Shown: positions 55,127 to 64,000 of the stretch, piece after piece
How the letters are laid out: each line of letters begins with the position of its first letter
Position numbering within the stretch: the first letter of the stretch is position 1
DNA from: Bacteroidota bacterium
GTDB taxonomy: Bacteria > Bacteroidota > Bacteroidia > Cytophagales > Cyclobacteriaceae
Length of the DNA: 64,000 nucleotides
NCBI GenBank assembly: GCA_027592755.1
Contig: JAQCLE010000004.1
Span: 1-64,000 of the forward strand
Direction of reading: 5' to 3'
The notes under the pieces: generated by a model
What the model saw: the letters and a program-made list of their open reading frames with translations, nothing else
What the model was told of the DNA's origin: nothing
The model's database searches: none
Position numbers and translations under genes: made by a program

Positions 55127-55711
55127 ATGATGTCGGAGTTCGGGCTTTACTTCAATCTTGGGACCGAGCATATCTTAGATATTAGAGGATATGATCATAT
55201 CCTTTTTGTCATATCGTTGTGTGTATTGTACTCAATTGCAGATTGGAGGAAAGTACTCATTCTTGTGACAGCTTTCACAATTGGCCATAGCATAACGCTG
55301 GCGCTTGCAACGCTGGGAATAATCACGATGGATTTGAAGCTTATTGAGTTTCTCATTCCTGTAACAATTTTCATCACCGCAGTTTCAAATCTTTTTTCAA
55401 GTGAGACCGTTGAACGATCTAAAGTTCAAATTAACTACGTATACGCTTCTTTTTTCGGGCTTATTCATGGCATGGGATTTTCCAGTTACCTAAAAAGTTT
55501 ATTGGGCAACGATACTTCGATATTCACGAAACTTTTTTCTTTCAATCTGGGGATAGAAGTTGGTCAGGCCTTAATTGTGGGCATTTTTCTGGGTGTAACT
55601 GCCATTTTCCAGTCTATATTTAAGGTCAGTAATCGAGACTGGATTACGATTATTTCATCGGCAATTGCTGGCATTGCATTGACAATGATGATTGAGAATA
55701 AATTTTGGTGA
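55127..55711 (+). CDS. HupE/UreJ-like membrane protein
   Basis: 194 residues, about six helices. It starts with the family block FNLGTEHILDIRGYDHILFVISL, followed by the TAFTIGHSITLALATLG helix and FFGLIHGMGFSSYL. HupE/UreJ proteins bind nickel or cobalt, but the Bacteroidota relatives without metalloenzyme genes remain uncharacterised, and no such gene is adjacent. The gene lies 15 nt upstream of the M1 peptidase gene and may be part of one unit. Confidence 0.85.
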   Translation: MMSEFGLYFNLGTEHILDIRGYDHILFVISLCVLYSIADWRKVLILVTAFTIGHSITLALATLGIITMDLKLIEFLIPVTIFITAVSNLFSSETVERSKVQINYVYASFFGLIHGMGFSSYLKSLLGNDTSIFTKLFSFNLGIEVGQALIVGIFLGVTAIFQSIFKVSNRDWITIISSAIAGIALTMMIENKFW

Positions 55712-55726
55712 TGATAAAACCTAAAA

Positions 55727-57934
55727 ATGATGAGAAAACTATTTGTATTACTAATCCTGGGAACACCGGGGTTTCTTGCCTTTCCCCAGGAAAAATGGGG
55801 AAGTAAATTCGAACAATTAGGGACGACGCTTCCTACACCCAATAGCTATCGAACGGCATCTGGAGCGCCAGGAAAGGAATACTGGCAGCAGCGAGCTGAT
55901 TACACAATTTCCGTTGAGTTAGATGATGAGAACCAAAGAATATCAGGTACCGAAACAATTACCTATTTCAACAATTCGCCCGACCAATTGAATTATCTCT
56001 GGCTGCAGCTTGATCAAAATATGAGGGGTAAAGATTCAAACACACCCTTAGTGAGATCGAGCCGGATGAGGTCCGAGATATCAGGGAAACAGCTATCAAC
56101 CATGTTTGATGATTGGGACTATGATGGGGGATTTAACATAACATCAGTCGCTGATAATAAAAATAACGACCTCCAATTCACAGTAAATAAGACCATGATT
56201 AGGGTTGAACTTCCACAACCACTTGAATCTGGCGGGGAATATTCATTCAATGTTGGGTGGTGGTACAATGTCAATGACCGTATGAAAGACGATGGTCGGA
56301 GTGGTTACGAATATTTTGCCGAAGACGGGAATTACCTCTACACCATAGCCCAATTCTATCCTCGCATGGCGGTTTATGATGATGTGACGGGGTGGCAAAA
56401 CAAGCAGTTCCTTGGGCAGGGTGAGTTTGCTCTCACTTTTGGTAACTACAATGTTAAAATTACGGTTCCTACCGACCATATTGTTGGTGCAACAGGAACA
56501 TTGCAAAATCCGGAAGATGTGCTTTCGGCCAGTGAAAGACAAAAATTTGAGATGGCTAAGAAAGCCTTTGACAAACCAGTAATTATTGTCTCAGAAGCAG
56601 ATGCACGAAAAAAGGAGAAAGGCAAATCGCAGAATAAAACAACCTGGGAGTACAATGCCGATAACGTAAGGGATTTTGCTTTTGCAACATCAAGAAAATT
56701 CATTTGGGATGCAATGGCAGTCAATATCGGCGATAAATCACCTTTGGCGATGTCCTATTACCCAAAAGAAGGAAACCCACTTTGGGAATTGGAATCTACC
56801 AGGGCTGTGGCCAACACGCTAATTACCTACTCGAAATACACCATCGATTACCCATACCCGGTGGCCATTTCAGTTCATACCGCCTCTATTGGGATGGAGT
56901 ATCCTATGATTTGTTTCAATTATGGTAGACCCAAAGAAGACGGCACCTATTCCGATGCAGTAAAATGGGGTATGATTGGTGTAATTGTCCATGAAGTGGG
57001 ACACAACTTCTTTCCAATGATCATTAATAGTGATGAACGTCAATGGACATGGATGGACGAAGGACTCAACTCTTTTATTCAGTCTCTTTGTGAAAGGGAG
57101 TATTATCCAGGTAAACCACTGGCTCGGGGAACCGCTACGAGCATGATCAATTACATGAAAGGGAATAAAGAATTTCAGCGCCCAATCATGACCAACTCAG
57201 AACAAATCCTGCAATTTGGTAACAATGCTTATGGCAAGCCAGCTGCGGCTTTATGGATACTTCGACAAACAATAATGGGCCCCGAACTTTTTGACTATGC
57301 CTTCAAGGAATATTCGAGGAGGTGGGCATTTAAACACCCTTCACCTGCGGATTTTTTCAGGACTATGGAGGATGCGTCGGCAGTTGATCTCGACTGGTTT
57401 TGGAATGGATGGTTCTATACCACAGATCATGTAGATATCTCAGTTGATAATGTGAGATGGTTTAAAATGGAGGTTGATGAAAAAAGCTTCGAAAAGCGTG
57501 CCCAGGGTGAGATTAAGAACTCCAGGCCAGAAGGGCTTCCTGCAAGTTTTGAAGAGGTGGCTGAGACTTTTATGTTTAGCGATACCCGTGGTTATGAATA
57601 CCAAGAATTTAGGAACACATTGGATGACGATGCAATTAAAAAGAATAACGCCTCCAAAAACTTTTATGAAATCACTTTTAAGAATAAAGGAGGCCTTGTT
57701 ATGCCCCTTATCATCGAATGGACCTATGCTGATGGGTCGACGGAGATAGAAAGGGTCCCGGCGGAAATCTGGAGGTTAAATGAAAATGAGGTTACGAAAG
57801 TTTTTGCTAAGGCGAAGGAGGTTACCAACATATCATTGGATCCATTTAAAGAAACGGCTGATACTTATACTAATGATAATGTCTTTCCGAGGGTAGAAGA
57901 ACCCTCGCGATTTAACCGTTTTCAGGAAAAATAG
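55727..57934 (+). CDS. Exported M1 family metallopeptidase
   Basis: A 735-residue gluzincin with signal peptide (MMRKLFVLLILGTPGFLAFPQ). The M1 N-domain (about 35-300) is followed by the substrate-binding GMEYP in SIGMEYPMICFNY and the zinc site H422-E-V-G-H426 with the third ligand E445 (WMDEGLNSF). The C-terminus (about 570-735) is a beta-rich extension. It should cleave N-terminal residues of peptides in the periplasm or outside. It is co-transcribed with HupE and followed by hairpin repeats without a further gene. Confidence 0.93.
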   Translation: MMRKLFVLLILGTPGFLAFPQEKWGSKFEQLGTTLPTPNSYRTASGAPGKEYWQQRADYTISVELDDENQRISGTETITYFNNSPDQLNYLWLQLDQNMRGKDSNTPLVRSSRMRSEISGKQLSTMFDDWDYDGGFNITSVADNKNNDLQFTVNKTMIRVELPQPLESGGEYSFNVGWWYNVNDRMKDDGRSGYEYFAEDGNYLYTIAQFYPRMAVYDDVTGWQNKQFLGQGEFALTFGNYNVKITVPTDHIVGATGTLQNPEDVLSASERQKFEMAKKAFDKPVIIVSEADARKKEKGKSQNKTTWEYNADNVRDFAFATSRKFIWDAMAVNIGDKSPLAMSYYPKEGNPLWELESTRAVANTLITYSKYTIDYPYPVAISVHTASIGMEYPMICFNYGRPKEDGTYSDAVKWGMIGVIVHEVGHNFFPMIINSDERQWTWMDEGLNSFIQSLCEREYYPGKPLARGTATSMINYMKGNKEFQRPIMTNSEQILQFGNNAYGKPAAALWILRQTIMGPELFDYAFKEYSRRWAFKHPSPADFFRTMEDASAVDLDWFWNGWFYTTDHVDISVDNVRWFKMEVDEKSFEKRAQGEIKNSRPEGLPASFEEVAETFMFSDTRGYEYQEFRNTLDDDAIKKNNASKNFYEITFKNKGGLVMPLIIEWTYADGSTEIERVPAEIWRLNENEVTKVFAKAKEVTNISLDPFKETADTYTNDNVFPRVEEPSRFNRFQEK

Positions 57935-57942
57935 CTCACTGG

Positions 57943-58077
57943 ATTGCCCTCCCGAAATGTCTCGGGACAAGCAGGGCAATGACAAGAAGAAGAGCGAATG
58001 GGCAGCACGTCTCATTGCTTTTGATGAAAGCGACCCGACATGTGTTCTTCTTAACGCGGGGTCGCGTTGCAGACCCC
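57943..58077. repeat. Cluster of three intergenic hairpins (repeat-type)
   Basis: The outer stem ATTGCCCT (57943-57950) / AGGGCAAT (57973-57980) encloses CCCGA (57951-57955) / TCGGG (57962-57966). A second dyad pairs AAGAAGAAG (57984-57992) with TTCTTCTT (58045-58052), and GGGGTC (58058-58063) pairs with GACCCC (58072-58077). The tail gcaatgacaa-aagaagag recurs near 60088-60105. This looks like a dispersed repetitive element rather than a gene. Confidence 0.6.
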
Positions 58078-58109
58078 ATTGGGACATCAGTAGGGTCGTT
58101 CCTGATAGC

Positions 58110-59865
58110 TTATTTAGGCATTGGCAGACCGATTTTCTTCAACAAAGCCTGGTACCGTGGTTCGCCGTTTAAAGGTTTCCAAAAAGGGCCATTTAAAAGT
58201 AGTATTCCCATTTTTTGTGAGGCCATAACTTCTAAATAATCAATCGCTTTTTGATGGTCATTCAAAATCATGCTCATCTGTGCCCTGACCATTGGGAGTT
58301 TACTATTATCAGAAATTATGCGACTTGCCACTCCGTCCCAACCCGATTGATCATAAATACTTTGTAATTGTTCTACATTTCCCCCTGTAACGTCTTGGCT
58401 CTTGATCCAATGATTAAAAGCCAAATTCTGGTCTCCACGTAAGTAATAAGAAATAAACAGCACTATGCGTTTGATAAAAGTTTGGTTCCATTTCAAGAGC
58501 TTTCTCTGCCCATTCAATTGCCTTATCGTAATCCCCGGTCTTATTAAAATGCAGTGCAAATAGATAATGGCCGACCAAAGAGAGCGGATCCAATTCAAGG
58601 GCTTTTGTTAATTCACTATAAGCTTCATCTTGCTTTCCTAATGCTTGAAGTAAAAGGAAATGCCACTGGTATGCCGAAGCATAATTTGGGCTTAGGCTGA
58701 TTGCCTTTTGAAAACTTTGCTCTGCGGCATCCCAATCAAAATCGTAAAACATTTGCGGATAAGCCAGCGCTGCATAGGCCTGGCCTGAAGTATTATCCAG
58801 TTCCAATGCTTTTAACGCAGCTGCCCTTGCCTTGGGATAACCCTCCAGAGGATCAATGTGGCCATACGTCGACAACATATTGTAAGCATCTGCCACGCCT
58901 ACATAAGCCAGCGCATATAATGGATCAGCATCAACTGCCTTGTTAAAAAGATCAAGGGATTTCTGCAAACCTTCACCGCTCCTTTTATTCCAAAAATATC
59001 GACCCTCCAAATAGAGATTGTATACAACCATATTCGCCGTCTGCTTTTTAACCAGGGAACCGCTGGTCGATGTGATATGAACCTGTAGGGCACCTACTAT
59101 TGATTTTGACAATTCATCCTGAATGGCAAATATGTCCTCCATTTCCCGCTCATAAGTTTGAGACCAAAGGTGAAAGCCATCCGCGGCATTGATTAGCTGT
59201 GCCGTCACCCTTATTCTATTTTGCGACTTCCTTATGCTTCCCTCAAGAATGGTGGCTACTCCCAGTGTTTCAGCAATGGATTTGATGTCTTTTGCTGCAC
59301 CTCTAAATTGAAATACTGAGGTTCTTGAAGATACTTTTAAGTCCGGTATTTGAGCCAGCGCATTGATGATCTCCTCTGAGATGCCATCACAGAAATACTC
59401 CTGATCTTTGTCAGGGCTCATATCTGCGAAAGGAAGTACCGCTATAGATTTGTCGATTGCCAGCGTATCTGCATTTTCGATAGTGCTTGGATCAGATGAG
59501 TTGGAGCTCCAATATTTATTGTACACAAACTGACCTACCAAGGCCAATAACAATACACCAATAGCAACTTTACTTGTTAATGGTTTCTTCTTATCGTCAG
59601 GATAGAGATTCTGTTCAGCCTCAACTGATGTTGTTCTGATCATCCCTTCGGGACTCATTTCAAAAGCCCATGCAAGGATTAAGGCAATGGGGAAGCCGAT
59701 AGCCAGGAAAAACAGTAAAGCCTGCATCACCCAATCGGGTGCTTTAATAGCCGGAAGTACGATAGCGCCTATCTGCATGATCAACCACGCCACAATGACG
59801 TAGGCAATGGCTACCTTATAGACATTCCGTCTTTTAAGCTCATGGAAGAAGTTAGGTTTTGGCAT
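58110..59865 (-). pseudogene. TolB-like / TPR regulator, frameshifted near 58.45 kb
   Basis: The first part (58414-59865) has an N-terminal hydrophobic segment RNVYKVAIAYVIVAWLIMQIG, further membrane helices, a FlgO/TolB-like domain (IAVLPFADMSPDKDQEYFCDGISEEI ... LWSQTYEREMEDIFAIQDELS) and TPR units to PNFYQTHSAVYF. There the frame shifts by one and terminates at WRPEFGF. The shifted frame (58110 to about 58458) continues ISYYLRGDQNLAFNHWIKSQ and two further TPR-like helices to a natural end. The joined product of about 585 residues is typical for this family. The indel lies around 58438-58460. It may be a true mutation or a sequencing error. The protein type acts in signalling, by TPR interactions. 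Confidence 0.8.
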
Positions 59866-59951
59866 TGGTTTTAAAGATAGGATTTTCTTCGGGTAATTGA
59901 TGTATCAATTACAGGGAGGGACTTCTGAGGCCATCACTTATTCCTTTAAAT

Positions 59952-60027
59952 CGTCATTCCTGCGCAAAGCAGGAATCCCATTAATAATGGGAGATTCCTG
60001 ATATCGCTCGGCTCTTCAGGAATGACG
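59952..60027. repeat. Cloverleaf-like inverted repeat element
   Basis: Outer arms CGTCATTCCTG (59952-59962) / CAGGAATGACG (60017-60027) enclose the hairpins CCTG...CAGG (59959-59973), CCCATTA/TAATGGG (59977-59991) and ATTCCTGA/TCAGGAAT (59994-60023). Its beginning resembles CATTCCTGC-type dispersed repeats known in several bacteria. It may be a non-autonomous mobile element or an RNA-level structure. Confidence 0.7.
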
Positions 60028-60053
60028 AAAATGCGTCGGGAATTGTTTGCGTA

Positions 60054-60105
60054 ATGCCCTGTCGAGCCCGCCTGCCGGCGAGGCAGAGCAATGACAAAAG
60101 AAGAG
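60054..60105. repeat. Second copy of the GCCCT...GCAATGACA hairpin family
   Basis: ATGCCCT (60054-60060) and AGAGCAAT (60085-60092) form an imperfect outer stem around the GC-rich palindrome CGCC-TGCC-GGCG (60069-60080). The downstream tail resembles that of the copy at 57973-57995, so the TPR gene is flanked by related repeats. Confidence 0.55.
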
Positions 60106-60125
60106 AATCTGAAGTTCAGAGACAA

Positions 60126-61106
60126 TTACATGGCAGGAACCGCTGCTTTATTCTTAAAAGACTCCCGCGGCTTCAGGTTTAACACCTGGAACATCGCTTT
60201 GTCCTGGTTAACTTCGGGATTAGGAGTAGTCAATAATTTATCGCCGGCAAAAATAGAATTTGCCCCGGCAAGGAAGCAAAGCGCCTGTTCTTCGGTTGTC
60301 ATGCGAATACGACCAGCTGATAACCTCACCATGGACTTGGGCATAAGAATTCGGGCTGAAGCAATCATGCGTACCATCTCCCAGACTGAGACATTCTCCT
60401 GATCTTCAAGAGGTGTTCCTGGGACAGGGACAAGGGCATTAACGGGTACAGATTCAGGGTGCTCGGGCAAAGTGGATAATGTGTGCAGCATTCCAATTCT
60501 ATCTTGGGTGGTTTCTCCCATGCCAATGATACCACCAGAACAAACTGATATTTTAGCCGTCCTTACATTTTCAAGGGTCTCCAGGCGATCATCGTATGTT
60601 CTTGTAGAAATAATTTCATCGTAGAATGCTTCACTTGTATCCAGGTTATGATTGTAAGCATAGAGTCCGGCTTCCTTCAGTTTTTTGGCTTGATCTTCTG
60701 TGAGCATTCCTAAGGTGCAGCAAACTTCTAACCCCATCCGGTTTACACCTTTTACCATTTCCAGCACCTTGTCAAAGTCACTGTTATCCCGCACTTCCCG
60801 CCACGCTGCTCCCATACAAAAACGCGTGCTTCCAGATTCCTTGGCTGCTTTAGCATTGTCAAGCACCTCATCAACCTCCAATAACTTGTGAACTTCTACA
60901 TCCGTATGGTATCTGGCTGCCTGTGGGCAATAAGAACAATCTTCGGGGCAACCACCTGTTTTTACTGAAAGAAGAGTACAAACCTGTACTTCAGAAGGAT
61001 CATTGAATTTACGATGTACTGTTGCCGCTCTGTAGATCAACTCCAGGACAGGAGAATGATAAATTTCACTTATTTCCTCAGTTGTCCAGTCGTTTCTAAT
61101 TTCCAT
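60126..61106 (-). CDS. bioB: Biotin synthase
   Basis: A radical SAM enzyme that inserts sulfur into dethiobiotin. The radical-SAM cluster motif CPEDCSYC has C53, C57 and C60; the auxiliary-site residues are carried in the CMGAAWREV and NHNLDTSE blocks, and R in the AGRIRMT region completes the second cluster site. Length 326 is standard. No other bio gene is next to it. It is followed on the same strand by repeats and the TPR gene, and preceded by sppA 14 nt upstream. Confidence 0.97.
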   Translation of the reverse strand: MEIRNDWTTEEISEIYHSPVLELIYRAATVHRKFNDPSEVQVCTLLSVKTGGCPEDCSYCPQAARYHTDVEVHKLLEVDEVLDNAKAAKESGSTRFCMGAAWREVRDNSDFDKVLEMVKGVNRMGLEVCCTLGMLTEDQAKKLKEAGLYAYNHNLDTSEAFYDEIISTRTYDDRLETLENVRTAKISVCSGGIIGMGETTQDRIGMLHTLSTLPEHPESVPVNALVPVPGTPLEDQENVSVWEMVRMIASARILMPKSMVRLSAGRIRMTTEEQALCFLAGANSIFAGDKLLTTPNPEVNQDKAMFQVLNLKPRESFKNKAAVPAM

Positions 61107-61120
61107 ATCCTATTGCTGAC

Positions 61121-62872
61121 TCAATTTAATTCGAATTCAAAAGGCAGCCGTGCCTGGGTGCCCTGGTAATTGCGGGCTTTATCTAAAATACCTGCGAATG
61201 GTTCCAGAATTCCCAACTCTCTATTTCGGATTATTGCCTGCACCTGGCCTCCAAATTCGGAAATAATCTCTTCAAAAAAGGATTTTTGCTCGGGGTAGTA
61301 AACAACGCTATACTCTTCAAGATCTGCCGCTTCTGCTGCAATTTTAATAGCATCTTTCAAGCCACCTATCACATCAACAAGGCCATTTTCGAGAGCGGTT
61401 TGTCCATGCCATATCTTGCCTGATGCAATAGCTTTAATATCATTGTTGTCCCTTTTTCTTCCGGTAGAAACTTTATCGATGAAGGTCTCATAACTGTTCT
61501 CCACACCATGCTGTATTATCTCCTTTTCCTGATCGGTCAATGAGCGGGTAACGGTGAAAATGTCAGAATACTCTCCTGTTCTTACCACATCATGGGTGAT
61601 GCCCAGTTTGTCTGTGAGAAATGGACCGAAGTTGAATAGCATCCCAAATACGCCAATTGAACCTGTAAGTGTGGTTGATTGACAAACAATCGTGTCGCAA
61701 GGCGCAGCAAGATAGTAGCCACCCGAAGCTGCATAATCGCCCATAGAGGCAATTACCGGTATGCTGTCGGCAATCAGGGAAATCTCTCTCCAAATAACGT
61801 CAGAAGCTGTCATTCCACCACCAGGCGAGTTGATTCGCAGCACCAAGGCTTTAACTTTTGAATTATTTCTTAAGTTTTTTAAGGTAGAAGCAAATTTCTT
61901 CGACCCGATGGTGTAATTGGTACCGTCTCCGCCTAGAATTTCACCTTCAGCAACTACTACGGCCACACGATCACTGGCATAAGGTTCATTTTTCGACCAA
62001 TTGAGATAATAATCCTTGGTTGAAACAAAATTAAAGTCATCATCTTGTTCCATGTCCGCAAGTTCTTTCAACCTATTTTCAACCTGATCTGCATAAAAAG
62101 AATCGGTGATTAGCCCGTGTTCCTTAGCTGAGGCCGGACTGGTAACTAACATAGAATTAGAGATTTCTCTAACTGTACTGACCTCCAAATTTCTGGATTC
62201 TGCTATTTCGGCAATTACCACGTCGTTAAGTGATGAAAGCCACGTTTCTAATTGGAGCCTGTTTTCTGGGCTCAAGTCTTTCCTAATGAAGGGCTCCACG
62301 GCACCCTTAAATTCACCCACTCTGAAAATTTGTGGCTCCACACCTAACTTTTCAAATGCACCCTGATAGAATGTGATATTCGCACTGATGCCATTGAATT
62401 CAATGGAACCTTCAGGCTGAATATAAATTTCATCGGCGATGGAAGCGAGGTAATATGCTTTCTCAGAATAAAACTCGCCGTAAGCCAGAACAAATTTTCC
62501 CGAAGATTTGAATTCTTGAATAGCCTCTCTTAACTCGGTAAGGCTGGCATAACCACTGCTGAGAAGTCCTGTTCTAATGTATAACCCTTTGATGTCGTCA
62601 TCGCTGGCTGCCTGCCTGATGGCAATGGAGGCGTCGATCACTGATAACATTGGGGCGGATTCACCTAAGAATTCCGAAAAGGGATCATTTGGAACCTTTT
62701 CATGAATTTCGCCGCTGAGGTTTAAACGAAGGATCGAATTCTCACTAACCACCATGGTTTGATTGGATGAAGCTGGGATGATAGCAATGACGAGAAAAAA
62801 TCCAATAAATGCTATAAAGCTGAAGACAAAAAGTCCAGTGATTACAGCGAGAACGTTTTTTAGGAAATTCAT
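61121..62872 (-). CDS. sppA: Signal peptide peptidase SppA, 67K type
   Basis: A membrane-anchored serine protease that degrades leftover signal peptides. It has an N-terminal helix (about 4-32), then two crotonase-like halves typical of the 67-kDa form. The catalytic lysine is in YGEFYSEKAYYLAS (first half) and the serine in SMGDYAASGGYYLAAP (second half). 583 residues is normal. It is 14 nt upstream of bioB and may share its transcript. A strong -7 element lies upstream. Confidence 0.95.
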   Translation of the reverse strand: MNFLKNVLAVITGLFVFSFIAFIGFFLVIAIIPASSNQTMVVSENSILRLNLSGEIHEKVPNDPFSEFLGESAPMLSVIDASIAIRQAASDDDIKGLYIRTGLLSSGYASLTELREAIQEFKSSGKFVLAYGEFYSEKAYYLASIADEIYIQPEGSIEFNGISANITFYQGAFEKLGVEPQIFRVGEFKGAVEPFIRKDLSPENRLQLETWLSSLNDVVIAEIAESRNLEVSTVREISNSMLVTSPASAKEHGLITDSFYADQVENRLKELADMEQDDDFNFVSTKDYYLNWSKNEPYASDRVAVVVAEGEILGGDGTNYTIGSKKFASTLKNLRNNSKVKALVLRINSPGGGMTASDVIWREISLIADSIPVIASMGDYAASGGYYLAAPCDTIVCQSTTLTGSIGVFGMLFNFGPFLTDKLGITHDVVRTGEYSDIFTVTRSLTDQEKEIIQHGVENSYETFIDKVSTGRKRDNNDIKAIASGKIWHGQTALENGLVDVIGGLKDAIKIAAEAADLEEYSVVYYPEQKSFFEEIISEFGGQVQAIIRNRELGILEPFAGILDKARNYQGTQARLPFEFELN

Positions 62873-62889
62873 ATTTTTTAAAAGGTGCG

Positions 62890-62897
62890 CAAATCTA
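62890..62897 (-). promoter_or_regulatory. -7 element for sppA-bioB
   Basis: TAGATTTG on the minus strand is an exact TAnnTTTG match, 17 nt before the sppA ATG. No TTG lies at -33. Confidence 0.45.
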
Positions 62898-62943
62898 TTA
62901 AAGATAGCGATAGCTGGATAATTTTAAGGCTTCAAATGTTACT

Positions 62944-63438
62944 ATGATTCATAAAGCCACACTTCTTCTTGGAACAAATCTTGGAAACAGGGATGATAAC
63001 CTGAGAATGGCTTGCGAATTAATTTCTAAAGATTTAGGTGTACTATCGAAACAATCCTCCATATATAAAACAGCAGCCTGGGGGAAAATCGATCAACCGG
63101 ATTTTCTTAATCAGGTAATTATAATTGAAACCACCCGGACTTCACAAGCACTTATAAAAGGCTGCCTGGCAATTGAAGTACAAATGGGAAGGATAAGAAA
63201 ACATAAATGGGGCGAAAGGATCATTGATATTGATATCCTCTATTTCGATGATGAAATCATATACTCTACTAATTTAGCAATACCACATCCGGGGATTCCA
63301 AATCGCCGATTTACCCTGGTTCCTTTAGTTGAGATTGCTCCCAACTATCTTCACCCCATTCTAAACAATACACATGAAGCCCTTCTTGAGGAATGTAATG
63401 ACAAGTCGGAAGTGGAATTATATTTAGGTCAAAATTAA
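62944..63438 (+). CDS. folK: 2-amino-4-hydroxy-6-hydroxymethyldihydropteridine diphosphokinase
   Basis: HPPK of folate synthesis, transferring pyrophosphate from ATP to the pterin. It shows LLLGTNLGNRDDNL, YKTAAWGKIDQPDFLNQV, and the ATP/Mg motif RKHKWGERIIDIDILYFDDE with its two aspartates, then LAIPHPGIPNRRFTLVPLVEIAP. The length of 164 is normal. The TSUP gene starts one nt past its stop, suggesting co-transcription, although the functional link is unclear. Confidence 0.95.
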   Translation: MIHKATLLLGTNLGNRDDNLRMACELISKDLGVLSKQSSIYKTAAWGKIDQPDFLNQVIIIETTRTSQALIKGCLAIEVQMGRIRKHKWGERIIDIDILYFDDEIIYSTNLAIPHPGIPNRRFTLVPLVEIAPNYLHPILNNTHEALLEECNDKSEVELYLGQN

Positions 63439-63439
63439 A

Positions 63440-64000
63440 ATGGACTGGCTTGAAATTCTATTAGTTCTTATCATCGGAGTGATTGCGGGGTTTGCCAATA
63501 CGGTAGCTGGCGGAGGCTCATTACTCACCGTACCCGTATTGATATTTCTGGGTCTGGAGTCGGTTGTGGCCAATGCTACTAACAGGGTTGCCATTTTATT
63601 TCAAAACATTTTCGCTGTTCGTGGTTTCAAGAGCAAAGGTGTTGATGCCTTTCCATATGCCTATTACCTGGCAGGTTCGGCATTGATCGGCTCCATCATC
63701 GGCGCTAAAATCGCTGTAGAAATAAAAGGAGAAGTATTTAACCGAATTCTTGCGATTGTAATGGTGCTTGTTATAGTGATTACGATTTTCAAACCTTTCA
63801 AGAACAAACATGGGTCTTCTGAAAAACTTGATAAGAAATCGATGATCATTGGTATTCTCTCGTTTTTCTTTGTTGGTATTTATGGTGGGTTTATCCAGGC
63901 TGGAGTCGGTTTTTTTATTATCGCCGTGTTAGGGTCGGTCAATAACTTTTCGCTGGTTAAAACCAACAGCGCTAAGGTATTTGTGATCCTCATTTATTCG
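63440..64000 (+). CDS. TSUP family transporter (partial, runs off the window)
   Basis: The first 187 codons of a sulfite exporter TauE/SafE (TSUP) protein; the frame is open to the last base. It begins MDWLEILLVLIIGVIAGFANTVAGGGSLLTVPV, the hallmark of the family, and shows about five helices so far. TSUP proteins export or import sulfur-containing or small carboxylate anions; the substrate is not visible. It starts one nt after folK. Confidence 0.9.
   Translation, partial: MDWLEILLVLIIGVIAGFANTVAGGGSLLTVPVLIFLGLESVVANATNRVAILFQNIFAVRGFKSKGVDAFPYAYYLAGSALIGSIIGAKIAVEIKGEVFNRILAIVMVLVIVITIFKPFKNKHGSSEKLDKKSMIIGILSFFFVGIYGGFIQAGVGFFIIAVLGSVNNFSLVKTNSAKVFVILIYS

Noticed and set aside
57935-58109. 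Small reading frames in the hairpin region
   Set aside because: The frames cross the inverted repeats and resemble no family; the repeat structure explains the sequence better.

Overview
The window looks like a chromosomal segment of a Bacteroidota bacterium, most likely a Cytophagales-type marine or soil organism. The evidence is the AT-rich composition, weak Shine-Dalgarno sequences, promoter -7 elements of the TAnnTTTG type, and families typical of that phylum: a GT3-type glycogen synthase, LysM and M23 proteins, PD40-OmpA proteins, DUF6503, DUF6702, septoil-knot, TIGR02757 and NRDE proteins. By reading I found no rRNA, tRNA, CRISPR array, insertion sequence or phage module. Most of the region is housekeeping.

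Layout. 1-3.3 kb: an AT-rich leader, then an NtrC/NtrY-like two-component pair whose regulator carries an in-frame TAG. 3.3-13.6 kb: methyltransferase, lipoprotein, SnoaL-like protein, ferrochelatase, cysteine desulfurase, phosphohexomutase, M23 peptidase, a membrane-anchored vWA-like protein and two tandem TerB-like paralogues. 13.8-22.2 kb: hemB, an aminotransferase, a septoil-knot protein and prmA in one tight run, then a very large exported protein of unknown function with an Asp/Trp-rich segment. 22.2-24.9 kb: an OmpA/PD40 protein and a MORN-type lipoprotein. 25.0-33.4 kb: two divergent runs that may form one surface-lipid or glycan pathway (flippase-like protein, LicC-like cytidylyltransferase, HIT protein, AsnB; divergently a CDP-alcohol phosphotransferase, a Wzx-like exporter and a GMC oxidoreductase). 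33.4-45.4 kb: haem-binding protein, glycogen synthase, a frameshifted small membrane gene, a SNF2 helicase, USP, gmk, ahcY, yidD, an NRDE protein and an ECF sigma factor with a membrane-anchored partner. 45.5-57.9 kb: TIGR02757, LysM, NfeD, kdsB, adk, obg, ispD, queA, an ABC permease, a HupE-like protein and an M1 peptidase. 58-64 kb: a frameshifted TolB/TPR gene between dispersed hairpin repeats, bioB, sppA, folK and a truncated TSUP transporter.

The most notable points are these: the possible lipid head-group or glycan cluster at 25-33 kb, with a degenerate nucleotidyltransferase domain fused to the CDP-alcohol phosphotransferase; three interrupted genes (1401 nonsense, about 36.22 kb and about 58.45 kb frameshifts); three convergent gene pairs whose stop codons overlap in the same TTAA; an ECF sigma partner that seems to join a transmembrane anchor to a beta-barrel-like domain; and the multi-hairpin repeats around the TPR gene. 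Functional assignments rest on motif recognition alone, because no database search was possible.
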